Below are positions 48,405 through 61,310 of a stretch of DNA of 64,000 nt, piece after piece; position 1 is the stretch's first letter; each line of letters starts with the position of its first letter. The stretch covers positions 29,952-93,951 of the forward strand of contig JASANE010007214.1 of NCBI GenBank assembly GCA_030248225.1, in the 5' to 3' direction. The DNA comes from Trileptium ribeirensis (lineage: Eukaryota > Nematoda > Enoplea > Enoplida > Thoracostomopsidae). The notes under the pieces were generated by a model. It did not search any database and was not told the origin of the DNA. It worked only from the letters and a program-made list of their open reading frames with translations. Position numbers and translations under genes: made by a program.

Positions 48405-50221
48405 TCATGGAGTCGTGATTTTGAAAATACGCAAAGACGGAGCTGCTACGACGTTAACAGATAGCGCATTCCAGGCTGAGACCGACCTGTGGCTAAAGAA
48501 ATACCGTTGCAAATTGGTGACAGGGATTGTTTTTGCTTTGATCTTGAATGGATGACCTCGCGTTCGACCGTGAGACAGTATGTCAAAAAATTCTTGGATT
48601 TTCAGGGCAGTGCCATTGTTAAACATCTGGTAAATGAGAATCAAGTCAGTCCTTGTTTGTCGGTCTGCAAGCGACTGAAGGCCAAGATATTTTAGCCGAT
48701 AATCATACAGTTTACCTTTTAAATTTGGAAGCATCTTTGTTGCTCGTCGTTGCACATTTTCTATCATTGTAATATCTTTTTTGTAATATGGACACCAAAC
48801 TTGTATGGCGAATTCTAGGATAAAGCTGGAGAATGGAGTTTTTATCAAGAAAACTGAAAGTTCTGCGAATAAGCCCGGAAATTTGGCTAGCCTTATCTGC
48901 AGCTTTGGCGCATTGTTTGGCAGGCTTCAGATCAGTGCTTATAATAATGCCGAGGTCTAGAGCTTCACAAGCATTCGGAATATCAACGCCTCAAAGGTTG
49001 GAACTGTTTTAAGGATTTGATTCACCAAAGTGAAGACAAACGCACTTGCTGCTGTTGAAAGGTATGGAATTTTCTGTTGCCCATTTCAGAGCAGTATCAC
49101 AATCCTGCTTCAAGTCAATATAGTCAAGCTCGGAATACCGTGAATGAATTCTACGTAGTAGTTTAGTATCGTCGGCATACTTATAGATTAGCGATGATAT
49201 TTCATTGTCAATGTCGTTGGTGTAAATTAAAAACAGGACAGGTCCAAGCACGGATCCCTGAACTACTCCACTGTTGACAAGGGCATCACGTGACATATCA
49301 CCTCTGATACAAACTTTTTGGGTGCGGTTGCTAAGCCAGGCCTTAATCCAGTGTAGTAATTTACCCCTGATGCCGTAGAAAGACAGTTTCCCGAGCAGTC
49401 GCCTGTGTGGTATTTTATCGAAGGCCTTTGAAAAATCGAAATAAGTAGCATCCGCTGAGTCAGATGCATTTAAGATGATATTAATGTCATTTAAATATCG
49501 GAAAAGCTGACTACAGCGACATCGTCCTGGTAGGAAACCAAACTAAGTGTCATGAAGAAGGTTATTCTGTTGCAAGTGATTAAGGATGGTATCGCGTATA
49601 ACTTCCTCCATGAGTTTTCCGCAATTTGTCGTAAGACTAATGGGTCTATAATTTTCGGAAATCGTAGGATCCCCTTTTTTAAAGACCGGAACTACAGTTG
49701 CGGTTTTCAATCTCCAGCTAGAGTACCATTTGACATATAAGTTGTAAATATATCTGTCAAAACGGGAGCGATCGCGGCAGCACAGTGTTTGAGAACCATG
49801 TTTGGAATCTCGTCAGGACCCGCAGCTTTTCTTGGATCAATATCTTGAAGTCGTTTTGTATGTTATCGTTGCGGAACATAACTTCGGTAATTTAAGGAAC
49901 TGTAGGACGTATTTAAAAGCTCGGGACATATGGCATATACTGTGTCGTGGTAGTGAAAACCGATGAAAAATACATATCATTCATAATGTTGGCACATTCT
50001 TGGGAATCATTGGTGATTGTACCGTTCGTTCTCTTTATATGGATCACGGCGCTTTGTATCTTTCGACGGCGATTGATATACGAAAATGTGATTTCGTATC
50101 TGTCTTGATGTTTGAGGCCAAACGACGTTCAAAAATCTTACTGACTTTTGACAGGCAATCTTACACTGGTGCGCAGACAATTCATACGCGTTCCAAGCTC
50201 CTGTACAGTTACTGCGTATAA
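48405..50221 (-). pseudogene. CR1-like LINE, RT and C-terminal region
   Basis: Minus-strand blocks in order: 'KAAGPDEIPNMVL' (near 49.83 kb), 'GVVQGSVLGPVLFLIYTNDI' and 'YADDTKLL' (49.15-49.28 kb), then 'FAIQVWCPYYKKDITMIENV' and 'QRRATKM' with 'LKYLGLQSLADRQTRTDLI' (48.58-48.81 kb). This is RT motifs followed by the C-terminal region typical of CR1/jockey-group elements. Frameshifts and stops separate the blocks, so it is dead. The pre-RT part extends to about 50.2 kb; the endonuclease is missing. Confidence 0.88.
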
Positions 50222-51590
50222 ATCGTCGATAAGCATTACACTACGTTAAGCGGTGCGTTTCGGTTGTGCTTTACGGTACGTTTCCTACGTAAAGCAGTCT
50301 ACGCATCTTAATTAGCCCACATTGGACGACTTGTAGCAATTATCCAATTGGACATTCCCCAAAAAGATGACCCGAACTGCGTAGTGGTTGTTTCGGTAGA
50401 TCCTTATGTTGCCGAAGAACTGGATCGTAGAGCTTCACTTATCAAAAGCCTCAAAGACAATCTAGCTTAACTGCAATAACAATTCTACAGCATTGCTCAA
50501 AACACGTCTAAAGGCGAACTGCAGTGGTAAGCGCTAATTGAGGAACTTCAGCAACAATTGCACAATGCACAGCAACAATTGCAACTACAGTAGTCGCTAC
50601 GACAAGCATAACTTCTGAAGCCGTCTAAAAAACGCTAACGAAACAAGTCAATCGGCAGCAATAACTTATTAACGAATTGCAAACTACCGAGACTGCCGCA
50701 ATCACGCGAGCAAACGAAATGCAGCAAAGAGTCGAAAAAGCCGAAGGCAATCTTGCAACGCTAAAAGCACAAGCCAAATTTATTAAATGGTGCTTGAAAA
50801 CGGCATGTGAACGCGCAGACCAAGCCAAAGCAAATCTTAACGAATTACAACGGCAATCTGCGCCAAATGAAGAGGAAATATTTTGAATCGCGAGTATCAC
50901 AACGGCATTAGGACCAGACGAATCGAACAAATTGCGTTCAAACTACATTATGTCACAATGTCTGGGTAGCAGGAAACGGATTGTCTAGCCATAAATATGT
51001 CAAACAATAGCTCCTTCGTTGGCAACAATGACTATGAAACCCGTCGCTCGTTGACTGTCGTAGCCGCGCAGGCGCTCTATTGACTTTGCTTCACCAAATA
51101 GAAATTAATTTTCGTAAAAAAATTTTGCGCGACAGGTTTTCGAAACGAATATATGCTGCATACCTGTAGGACTTTCTGTCAGTACGGAACAGTTTTCGAT
51201 GGCAATATCAATGTCGCCACAGAAATGGGATCTATTCACGGTAATCGCCGTAATGCCGCTTCATTGGCAACAGATCGAAATTCGCGAGATGAAACGACTT
51301 CCGGCTATAAAAGATCTGTAAGAGCATCACGAGCTCAAAGGCTTCCTGATGCGCGCATAATTGGAGCGAACAGCAAATATTGGATCGATAATTAAAAAAT
51401 CTACGACATCGCGTATAATCGTCGATACGGTGATTCGCAAGCGCCCAATTTCGAATAAGCATGTGACGCACAAGCGCGAATGCATATGACATTTCACGAT
51501 ATGATTGCTCGATCAATTCACATGGCACAACGAAAAGTCCCAGACCGAAGCGATGTATACCTGTGGCATATGGAAAGCGGATGCAAATGA
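50222..51590 (+). pseudogene. Decayed glutamine-rich coiled-coil reading frame
   Basis: I do not recognise the protein. From 50312 one frame reads 52 codons without a stop ('VDPYVAEELDRRASLIK' is a fragment), then enters a Gln/Leu/Glu coiled coil interrupted by TAA at 50468, 50477, 50528, 50609 and 50636 and TAG at 50591. The coil continues in the next frame ('RANEMQQRVEKAEGNL') to TGA at 50884. A third frame covers 50868-51588 with TAG 50967, TGA 51081, TAG 51099, TAA 51393, TAA 51456. Most stops are one C-to-T change from CAA/CAG. This may be the ORF of an unidentified mobile element. Confidence 0.45.
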
Positions 51591-51656
51591 TTTAAAATAG
51601 AAATATTGATTAGACCGCTTTTAGGGCGGCGTCCAATGAGGACACCACCGTATACG

Positions 51657-51664
51657 TATATAAG
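51657..51664 (+). promoter_or_regulatory. TATA-like box
   Basis: 'tatataag' lies about 70 bp after the end of the decayed coiled-coil frame. It could belong to a terminal repeat or promoter of the same element, but no second copy is in the window to prove it. Confidence 0.25.
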
Positions 51665-53769
51665 CGTGGATGGCATGATTACTCGAATTCGCCAACACTA
51701 ATCAGATCACTTCAGCTTAGCTTCCAGTTTAATTAGACCTATCCTTTAAGCTTTTCTAATATCAAAATTCATTACCCAAGGCTCGTTTCTCGAACTCGCC
51801 GGGGGTACGGTTATTTAGAGCACCGATACACGATTCCACCAACTAAATGTAATTATGTACTGGATAAGTAATTTCAAGCACGCTCAAGCTGAAGGGTACC
51901 AGGTGCACAATATCAAGCCAAGCCAAAATTCTAACTTTTGGTTTCAAGTAAACTTACCTTTTCCTAATTTACCCAACACCTTTATACGACAAATGGTTCA
52001 ACTCCTGGAGTACATAAGTTACAACGGTTAACCCTCTCGGGTTAGTCAAACAGTTGTTTAAATTAATTTACATACGTTCACACCGCCAATTCAGTTTATT
52101 TTGCAACCTACGATATGACCATGACCTAATCTTGATATCCCTGCCCGGAACAATGACATGCCTACCATTGGAACTCGCGCAACTCTCATTCAGTGATAAA
52201 GGGTATCTCCGACCGCTGGTAGACCGGGCCATCCCCTTTCCTCTTATTATTGATTTTACTCAGATTTTGGGTAATCCTCGAACTCGCTCTGTATCTCCAC
52301 CAAATCCCCATTGGCCACCATTGGAGATGTCGGTTACGTTTTGGTAAGAAACGTGCCGCGGAGAAGGCCGATAAGCTCACATGGTGGCCATGACGATGCC
52401 TGTCATTCTCAAGGTTACGCCAGTCCCACTCACTTAGTTAAAGTTAATTAAAACGAACGGTGTACCGAATTTTTAGTTATAAGATTATTAGTGTGATACA
52501 TTACTTGATGCGGGACATCAGAAATGGTGAGTGCTCAAATGTAGGGCTGAGCCCAAAAATACAGAGGCGCTGAAGTACAGAAAATAGCGTATGTCCTAAA
52601 AGGGTTATTTGTTAAGTTTATACTTGCTTATTGCACGCAATCTACGTTATCAGCACGGCCGGCTATACCTGGTGATAACGGTGACAGAGTTACATAGTTA
52701 CTTTTTCTTTGTAACTGGCATTTTCAGTTACGGCTGTATAGCTCAGTCAGGGTTTAACTTCTATCAAGTACAGAGTTATTCCTTGGCCGCCATGTAGACA
52801 TGTCAGCATTTATGCTGTCATGATAAGCCGAAAATCTCGCAATCCCATGTCTATCAGTAAGGCCTACTGATATTTTGTTAGTTATTTTCTAGGGAGTAGG
52901 GTGGGAGGATACTTTTTATGACGGGTATCGGTATTTAAATGGGGAAGGGATGCGTCACTGAAGATTGTAGGGCCCCGAGGTGTGGCCAGTGCCGGGGGAA
53001 ACAAACAATGGCGCGTGGTCTTTTGGCTGAGACCTGTTTCTTACGAAGCGGATAACTACGGGTAAACGGCTAAAACCTCGTGATTCAAAAATTCGTACCA
53101 ATAACACGAGTTTATTTTATAGAATATTTTATAAAACCGTTACAAGACATACTACTATTACACTGTTCTATCACACCGTACTATATTTGGCCAGTAATAC
53201 TTTTAGATCTTTTAGTACTGTTCTATTGATATTACGACCCTTCTGACCCTTTTCCTTTCATTCTAGTACCCCTTATTATTTTATTAGTTCTCTGTGAAAT
53301 TAATACAGAATATCGCGACAGCAGATACTCCGTAATTCTATTTAATTACCTGAACCTGCTCTGTCTGCTGAGCAATGGCTGGGCGATATATCAGTTTTAC
53401 AGCCAGTATATGCAACACCAACAAAATTATGAAATTAATTTTATTTTAAAAAATAAAAATTTTAAATCTATAAAACAAAATTTCAAATTTTAAACTGAAT
53501 ACTAGCTACGTAATTAAATCTTATGCATATTTGCTTTTCGTGATTCTTTTCATTCTAGAAATATATTATAATGCGGAGTTATAAGAGATAAAAGTAAAAT
53601 ATAAAGGATAATACTGGCATTATGAAATATCGTAACACTGTCTTAAATAGTGTCCGTATTCATGACAAAAAGGATTACCTACTTCCTGAGTTCGCAATTG
53701 CCAAACCATGTATTTGAATTCGAGTGGAACGAGAATTTCCAATTTTATGTATGGAGGGGGGTTGAGGAG
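51665..53769. other. Unrecognised region
   Basis: Several frames of 60-97 codons occur on both strands near 52.05-52.38 kb but show no family motif. No transposon ends or RNA genes are seen. Confidence 0.35.
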
Positions 53770-53965
53770 GTCCTGTCTCTGTGTGTCTGTGTCTGTTGCA
53801 TCTGGATCTCGATAACGGTTGTGCGGATTTTCATGCAAGATAGTTCATTCGAACCGCAACAGTCGATTTAGGTGCAGTGACGGAGCCCGATTTTTGAATT
53901 TTTTTCCCGTGGGAAAAGTTATGGGGCAAAATGACGTCATTTTGGCCCATTTTTCGGACACCCCT
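53770..53965 (+). repeat. Dispersed repeat family D, copy 2 (partial)
   Basis: 'gttcattcgaaccgcaacag' followed by 'tcgattta' and a 'ttttggcccatttt' block matches the order in copy 3 near 60.47-60.6 kb, with divergence. Confidence 0.5.
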
Positions 53966-55832
53966 CCAGTTTTTGCGACTTTTCTCAATAAGTAAACGAG
54001 GTATCCGCAAACTAAAAGGCCTATTCCATGTAGCTTTACCAGGGCTTTCCAATGATATATAACAAGTTTTTCAACTACTTCCCAATCTGGAGTCTATAAT
54101 CTTATAGTTGGGGCCAAATTTCATATTTGGTGAAAAGTCGTGGGAAATGCACCTAAATGTGTGCTTATTGTTAGTTTTAGTGTAGGATATGGGGTTTTCT
54201 GTTCCAACAAGCCGATTGCGAGTGTCAAACATATTGTGTAGCTGATATTTTTCACACTTCTGCTTCATACTTGGTATGAATTGCTTGAATTCTTTAACGT
54301 CCTTTTCACTGTCAATTTAGGGTTTTATTGAATTATTAAATTGTTAGTTCATTGTTTTTGTACTCGTTGTATGATGTTTTGTCTACTGCATAGTATGGCT
54401 ATCAAAAGAGGCGGGCGTAACTATGACTCATCACTCACGGTTTATATAATGCTGCACCTACGTACTGTGTGTGTAGGCTTTGTTTATGTGTGCTTTCTGC
54501 AACAGACTTCGGGGGATTGTTCTCACCACTCGAATTCTGGCTCGCAAGCGAGCTTCACTGGTAATAATAATATTAGACATCTGTTTGTTAACTCATCTCC
54601 CACATATCGTGCTGACTGCCCATGTCAACTTTAGGGACCAGACGTTATAATGTTAGAAAAAAGAACAGCTTAGAGCGGGGGTTCGGGGAGAGGCAGTCCT
54701 CCGACGTAGGCTTAGGCTTAGTACATGGCTCATATAAGGATTTAGCTTAGACTATGACTAAGGCTTAGACTTAGTATACCGAGAACGGCATGGCATGCGG
54801 CCCCTAAAACTGACATGTGCCGTACTGACAGTATTGTCGATAACTAGCTGTTTGGGAGGCGTGTCTATCTATGGTATAAGGCATCACGGCTTCGAGCAAG
54901 TACGAATGAAAACGATCGTGACTTGACCTACAACCGCAGTCAGAAGCAAATTAACTGGTGCTGCCACATACCTTACAATTTCCCCACGCACAATATCGTT
55001 GAATTTATTTTTTCAGTTGTGAATAATACAGATATTTAGTGACGTGGCAATATTTTGCGGACGAGTAGGCAATCTTTACTTATACTATGGACCTGAAACC
55101 CACAAACTATGATGATTGAACGTAAATAAAATAGTATGTTTGTTTCAACAGATTTAGACATTACTTCAAATCAGAGTCGTTCTCAGACTCTCTGTGCCCC
55201 CAGAAAAACTACGATGAGTCTCACAAACAAAAATACAAAACTTGCCCCTAAACAATGTCTGTGATGTGGCCGCGCTAATTGCATCTATGGATAATGTATA
55301 CACCCTGACGCTCAGAGATCGCGGGGGGCAGTCGTGGTCGGCCAGGGGGTATCTTAAGAATACAGGCCCTCCAGAACGGGGCGCTGAAAAAATTGACGCT
55401 CGACGTGGGGGAGGATGGCGAAATACTGGGCAGGAGGACGGGTACGTGATACTCTCAAAGTAGTATATATGGCTTCGGGAGAGACTCCGAGGAATCTTGG
55501 GATAATGAGACATTCAAGATAATGTACGTGCAGAGTGTCACACCAGGGTCCCACGGTCAGCCGCGACTATAGCCAATAAACCGCTAGTGTCACAGTTAAC
55601 GCTCAGGGGACAATAAGAGACCGTCACAGCGCACAGCAGACAATTTAATTTATCCCCTGTAGTCCAGAGCAACTACATAAAATTGTGTAAGAGTATCACG
55701 CGGGGCTCCCTTTTTCTCTAACTCAGTATTAAATAGGTCTTAAATATAGCCACTCTCGACTAAATTGATAAATGAAAATGTCCGCTGTGACACTCTGCCA
55801 TTGTCGATTGAGTGTCCGCTGTGACACTAAAG

Positions 55833-56617
55833 GAGTATTGGCATACATGCCGGCAGGGCGGTAGGGGGGTAACCCCCCCTGAGGTCCGGACCCCGCCCCC
55901 CCCTGAGGCCGAAAAGTCCAGGGGGGGTTACCCCCCCCCCCCCCCGGGATGCGCAGCACAAAACTTGCGCAAATTGTGCCTGCTTGTTGCTAGTGGTGCA
56001 TATGCATCTGTAAATTTGTGGAAAGCTTTTTGTTGAAAGACGTCATTCCCTGAAATCAAACTTAACCGAAATACTTATTTATATACTAACTAGATTTAGA
56101 CATTGTTATTCGTGCTGGAACATATTCTGAATTCTGTTGCTAATCTAGCATGATTTTTCAGCTCTGAAACAGGCATGTATATACAAATAATAGTTTGAAA
56201 TAAACCGGGGAAGACAACTTTCAACCAAAAAATTTTCTAACAGAGACAGCTAAATCAACAAGTGTCTTTGATTGTCCTAACGAGCGTTCTGGGACCGAAT
56301 CCGCACCAGTTTAGGCAGAGATAGATTAAAATAACTGAAAGAATTACTGTAGATCAACAAATACGGTGAAAAACCGTGCGCAATGTGCGCCTTCGCGTTT
56401 CTTGTGGTGCATGTAGACAAACTGAACACGTAGGTGAAAAATATACATCCGACGATCAAAAAAAAGATCCTCACGAGACCAACCCCCCCTAGACAAATTT
56501 GGCCGGCCAGGGGGGTTCCCCCCCCCGCGATGGCCGCGCCCCCCCCCCCCCCCCCCCCCCCGTGAGGGCCTCTACCCCCCCTGGCATGACCGACCGTCGG
56601 CATGTATGAGTATTGGC
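55833..56617. mobile_element. GC-rich inverted-repeat element with poly-C tracts
   Basis: 'catacatgccg' near the left end (55842) and its inverted match near the right end (56599-56609) are each followed inward by G/C-rich blocks. Homopolymer C tracts occur at 55931-55945 and 56539-56561. A duplicated 'gtccgctgtgacact' lies just outside the left end, and 'gactatagccaata' recurs at 55.56 kb and inverted at 56.61 kb. Family not assigned. Confidence 0.45.
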
Positions 56618-57065
56618 TATAGTCGCAGCTGAATTTGGGACAATAGTGTGACGCGTTGCACACATACTATCTTGAAGGTCTCATAACTCCCTGAACACCT
56701 GTTTTCGCATTTAGGGAATAATTGTACTAGGGCCAGTTCTAGCCCTAATGGATCCCGGCTGCGCCACTATTTCCCAATATGATACGATCACCGCTTCACC
56801 GATCCCCGATGCACCTACGGCTGACCTAATGGGACCGGTTAGCTTAGTAGGACTATGTTGGCCCATCCTTCTAGTGGCGTGGATGTCTTCCGAGAGAGCG
56901 TCAACAGTAATACCTGCTCACAGGTTGTAAATCTGACCCGCCTTTCTCTCCTTTTCACGGGTCCCATTTGGTGCAATGATTGGGAGTGGGATCCACCTTG
57001 TCTACACTTTCCTCCTTTAGCTCAGGTCATGTCAGCAACGTGGTAGCTTTGTGAGTAGTACCTGA

Positions 57066-57543
57066 AAGCCGCTTCCAGCGCCCACTACCTTTTATCCAGA
57101 TTTTGCCGAAGAAAAGTTTGATGTTTACTATCAACTATGTTACTTAATGTTTGATGTTGATGTGGCTAAAGAGGTATACACCTTAGAACAGGCTGTGGCT
57201 ATGGATTTGCGCATGCATGCGGTGTTGCTTAATCAACACAGTTAGGCATTTGCTTTTGATGCATCCTTTAATTTGAGGCAGTAGGACGAAAAAACTAGAG
57301 GGAGTCCATTCGACCCCCTTAGTCTTCAGCGTTGCTTGAAAAAGCTCAGTCCTCCAAGGGTTAATAACGGAAGTCTTTCCCTTGAATTGCTTTGTCGAAA
57401 TCCTATTGGGCAGTATACCTTTTCTATCCTGTAGTTCGTCCTAAATATTTACCCGTTAATTATCGTTTATATAGCCAACAAAAATTATTCATTTCCGTGC
57501 GCACAATGGAGTTTCCCCTTAAGCCGTCGAGTATACCCGTTTA
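57066..57543 (+). pseudogene. Degenerate reading frame of unknown origin
   Basis: One frame runs from 57066 to a TAA at 57540 with only two internal stops, both TAG (57243, 57282). Composition is protein-like ('FAEEKFDVYYQLCYLMFD' near the start, 'PVVRPKYLPVNYRLYSQQ' near the end). A different frame upstream (56855-57046) is also open. I do not recognise the family; a mobile-element or virus-derived origin is possible but unproven. Confidence 0.35.
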
Positions 57544-57666
57544 AATATATATGTATATAATTTTACCAACGCATAGTATTACATAAACAATTAATGAGCG
57601 TCAATCTCCGATTTGCGAGGTCAGCACGCGATGTCCTTACCATCTTCTTCCCCTCCTGTCAACAAA

Positions 57667-57684
57667 GGGGAGGGGCCCCTCCCC
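57667..57684. repeat. Perfect GC palindrome, 18 bp
   Basis: 'ggggaggggcccctcccc' is a perfect palindrome inside an otherwise unrecognised stretch. Confidence 0.8.
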
Positions 57685-58394
57685 CCGAACAGATGCAGTG
57701 TTCGTCCTTCTCGCTCTGGCACCATAACTGTAATTTGGTTTGGCATGATTAGAGTATGGAGCCGCCCAGGAGCATGAGGCCGTGACCTCACGGCTTATGT
57801 TCTCACCGTTTTGCCTTTACAATTTCCGTCGACGAGACTGATGCGGGCATGATAGGGGATAGTATAGTTTAGGGGTAATGCCATATTCCCCTGCATTCAA
57901 ACAAAGTACAGCCCACTATATTCAATTATATTTTAAACACTGACATGACTCCTTGTCGTCGCCGCACGGCGCGAGAGCTCATGTTTTTGCGTGTGGAGAT
58001 TCACATTATTTCCAGAATCACACGAGAAAATGAACTAGAATTTTATGTGGTGGTATCGACGACTCTTTTTCAACATATTTATTTGATCCTGGTCGCACCT
58101 GACTTTATTCTCTAACTGCCTCCGAAACATATCAAGTCGCTGCACAACGGGCTGAAGTAACGTTCACAACGAGCGTCGGCGCGAGAACACCACCTCGCTC
58201 CTGGTTTGCTTTTATCTAGGTTCAAAATCCACTCTCACCGAAGCTTTTAGCTAGCTGTCTGGGTTGACGAATCATGGTGTGACGTGACGCGTCATATCAA
58301 AAAATATGTGATTTACATTCCCAAATACATACGATAAATTTTAATTTTTTATATACTAAATTATATTTACCTAGTTTAGTAAAGTAAAATTGCT

Positions 58395-58511
58395 ATGTCT
58401 AAAAGTAAATCTAAAAAGCGGAGAGTTCCAAAAGTTAAACGTCTTCCAAAGGTGAAAAAATATTGTTCAGCGGTTACTGACTTAGCTCAATGGTTATTGT
58501 CTTGTCTTTAA
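58395..58511 (+). CDS. Possible small lysine-rich ORF, 38 residues
   Basis: ATG at 58395, TAA at 58509. The first 22 residues are mostly Lys/Arg/Val/Pro/Ser ('MSKSKSKKRRVPKVKR'), then a short hydrophobic end. The composition resembles small DNA-binding peptides, but it is too short to assign and may be chance. Confidence 0.2.
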   Translation: MSKSKSKKRRVPKVKRLPKVKKYCSAVTDLAQWLLSCL

Positions 58512-60379
58512 TTGGCATTGGAAAATTTGCAAATGCTCGGAAATAGTAACTGTTTATGCAACAAACACATATGGGAATTTACCTACCACATATCCAAATC
58601 TGTGGTTTGTAAATTATGAGCCAAATTGCGATTTATTGTCATTACTCAACAACAGTTTATTCAAAAATAGTACGTTACGAACAACAAGATTTTGAAAATA
58701 TCTGACATTTTTGTTGGACATCCCTAAAGATGTCACTTAACAGCAGAGAGTGCTTACAGCACAGATATCGACAGGGGACGAAATCTTCAGGGGTAAATTG
58801 GGTTAAGGGTCCCCACATAAGGCTCGGACCCCTTAAGCCAATTTACCACTGAATATTCTGTTCTTCTTCACCCGGCGTGCAGCGGAAAATTTTAGAAAAA
58901 TAGCAAAAATTGGAGTACAAGTGGGAAAAATAAAGGAGGTCGGAGGATGTCTGCCCTGCCGACCGGCCCAAGCCGATGGACACCTATGATTTATAGCTAT
59001 ATCATTATCATTAGAACAATCGATTACACAGATCGTCGCCCCGTCAGTGAATCGTCATTTGGGCGTACAATACTTCGGCGTGCGACACACGTTGGGCGTG
59101 GGGTTCGGAAAATCATTAGTGGGAACAAGGGCGTATACAGTTGATGAAGGATTTATAGGCCAAATTAATTGGCTGGTCTTGATTTCTCAATTATTTCACC
59201 GATTGGTTCCCATTTAATTATTTGGACTACTTGGTTAGATTCGGCTGTGATTAGACGCAAAAAAAGTGCGCTACGGGATTTTTGGCTGTTCAGCTAGAAA
59301 CTGCTTCTTATGTTCTCTGATCTGTGATACATATATCAGTATGTTCACAAGTAGCGAATTACAAGAAATATGTTCACATTGCATATATACCCTAACTGGA
59401 GCCACGGTCATCCTCCAGTATTCTAGCCATCATTTACACTTACAGCTAAGCTAAATACGAAACTTACCATATTTTTGCAGTGCGTTAAAAATTCAAGCTT
59501 TTAGAAATACAACTATGTTTTAAACAGTGAAACGCTGATATTAGTGCACATGTCCATTAGATGTGCGAGTAAGATGAACCAGAATTGGATAGAAACACCA
59601 GGGACGTTTTTGGTTATTATGATGTTTTAGTTGGGCATAAAGATTTACTACAATTAAATGCAGTAATTTTGACTGGGGACTGTCGGAATTAAAATTGATT
59701 GGTATTAATGTTCCAATTAATTGTTTACAGCCCCTAGTGGGAATACCACGTTAAACATAATGGCTTGGATATGAGGTAGTCAGAGGTTTCCGCGCGGATA
59801 GGGTACAGAATTTGCTGCCTGGGGCACAGAATAACCCACTGTCGTCCCAAAAATCTACGCACCCCTCACTATTTCCTTTTTCTCCCGACCGGTTCATTCC
59901 CCTCTAGGGGTAACCTTTCACCAGGCGGGACTACTCTCCCTCCGAAGCATGCGCTATCCTACTGGGATTTCGGATCTCGCCTATGTATGTTCTTGACAAC
60001 GACTCACAAGAAATGACCGCTAGTAAGTATAACCTGCTGCATAGCACGGGTTTAAGACTGCAGTGGGTTTCGTTTTTCATCGGGCTTCAAAACCGTACTC
60101 AAATAGATCTGTGGGCAGTCACACATAAATCTGGCTGGTGCTACGATCAGTCGCCTTAGTAATTACATCAACAGATTTAAATCAAAATCGTTATGATCCA
60201 TTGATTCCAGATTATACAATTTGCATGTTTGCTAAACAAAAACACTGCCCATCGCAACCCTTACCACGTCGCAGATCGATGCAATTCGAACTCCTACAAC
60301 GGGTCACACATGTTATTTAGACAACGGCGCATGTCGAACGAAAGACAGCAAAGATTATCAGAACGTAGTGAAACGTAGT
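58512..60379. other. Unrecognised region with one strong hairpin
   Basis: An imperfect inverted repeat (arms 58792-58812 and 58826-58847, loop about 13 nt) is built of 'ggtaaattgg' and 'ttaaggg' blocks. Otherwise only short frames, none with a recognised motif. Confidence 0.4.
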
Positions 60380-60389
60380 GGAGATTGTT

Positions 60390-61310
60390 TTGTTGCAGGG
60401 GTGAAATCTTTTAGATTCCGTGTGTGTGTGATCGGCCATAACTCCAGAACGCCTTAACCGATTTTCATGATCTTGGACTCATTCGAACCGGCATAGTCGA
60501 TTTACCGTGTACATCCCCGAGCGTTTTTTGATTTGGGGTCTCGTTCCGGGGTCAGGGGTCAAAATGTGGTTTTTTGGCCCCATTTTACCCCATTTTAGTA
60601 CCCTTCACGAAAGCAAGGTTATTTTTATCATAACTATCGAATTTATTTCTCTGGATGGTTTTGTTTGATAGTAAAATGATAACTGCCGATGCCTCTTTTT
60701 TGTTTTTCGATTAAGGCTCCGGTTCTGGATTTATGGGGTTTGAGGTACGGGGGTATGGCGCCCCAACGGCTCCTCGACCCAAAATTTGAAAATTTGTTCT
60801 GACGTTTTGGGCGGCTGATAAATATTAACTGGGGGTTTTCGGGCATGGAAAACTCATTGCCGGTACCGGTTTTGCTCTTCGACCTATGGTTCCATGGGTA
60901 CAGGAGTATGACGGCCCATGGTTTGGGGTCAGGTCAAAATGAGGGGTTTTTGGGACCCTTCACGGAAGCAAGGTTATTTTTATCATAACTATCGAATTTC
61001 CTTCTCTAGATTGTTTTATTTCGTAGTAAAATGATAAATGCTGATGCCTCTTTTTTGTTTTTCGATTAAGGCTCCGGTTTTAGAGTTATGGGTTTTGAGG
61101 TATGGCACCCTCATAGTTCCTCGACCCAAAATTTGGAATTTTGTTCTGACGTCTTGGGCGGCTGATAAGTTTTACCTATGGGTTTTCGGGCGTGGGAAAC
61201 TCATTGCCGGTATTGATTTTACTCTGCGACCCATGCGTACAAGGGTATGGTGCCCCTTTGGTTCGGGGTCAGAGGTCAAAATGAGGGTTCAATTTGCTTT
61301 TGAATTTTTT
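60390..61310 (+). repeat. Dispersed repeat family D, copy 3, with 355-bp tandem duplication
   Basis: It begins with 'tgtgtgtgatcggccataac' and 'aaccgattttcatgatcttg'. The block starting 'cccttcacg' at 60601 is repeated at 60956 (period 355 bp), with 'attaaggctccggtttt' and 'ttcgggc' sub-blocks in both. Related to 31.64-32.29 kb (minus strand) and 53.8 kb. The translated frames are not conserved, so it is treated as non-coding. Confidence 0.75.
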
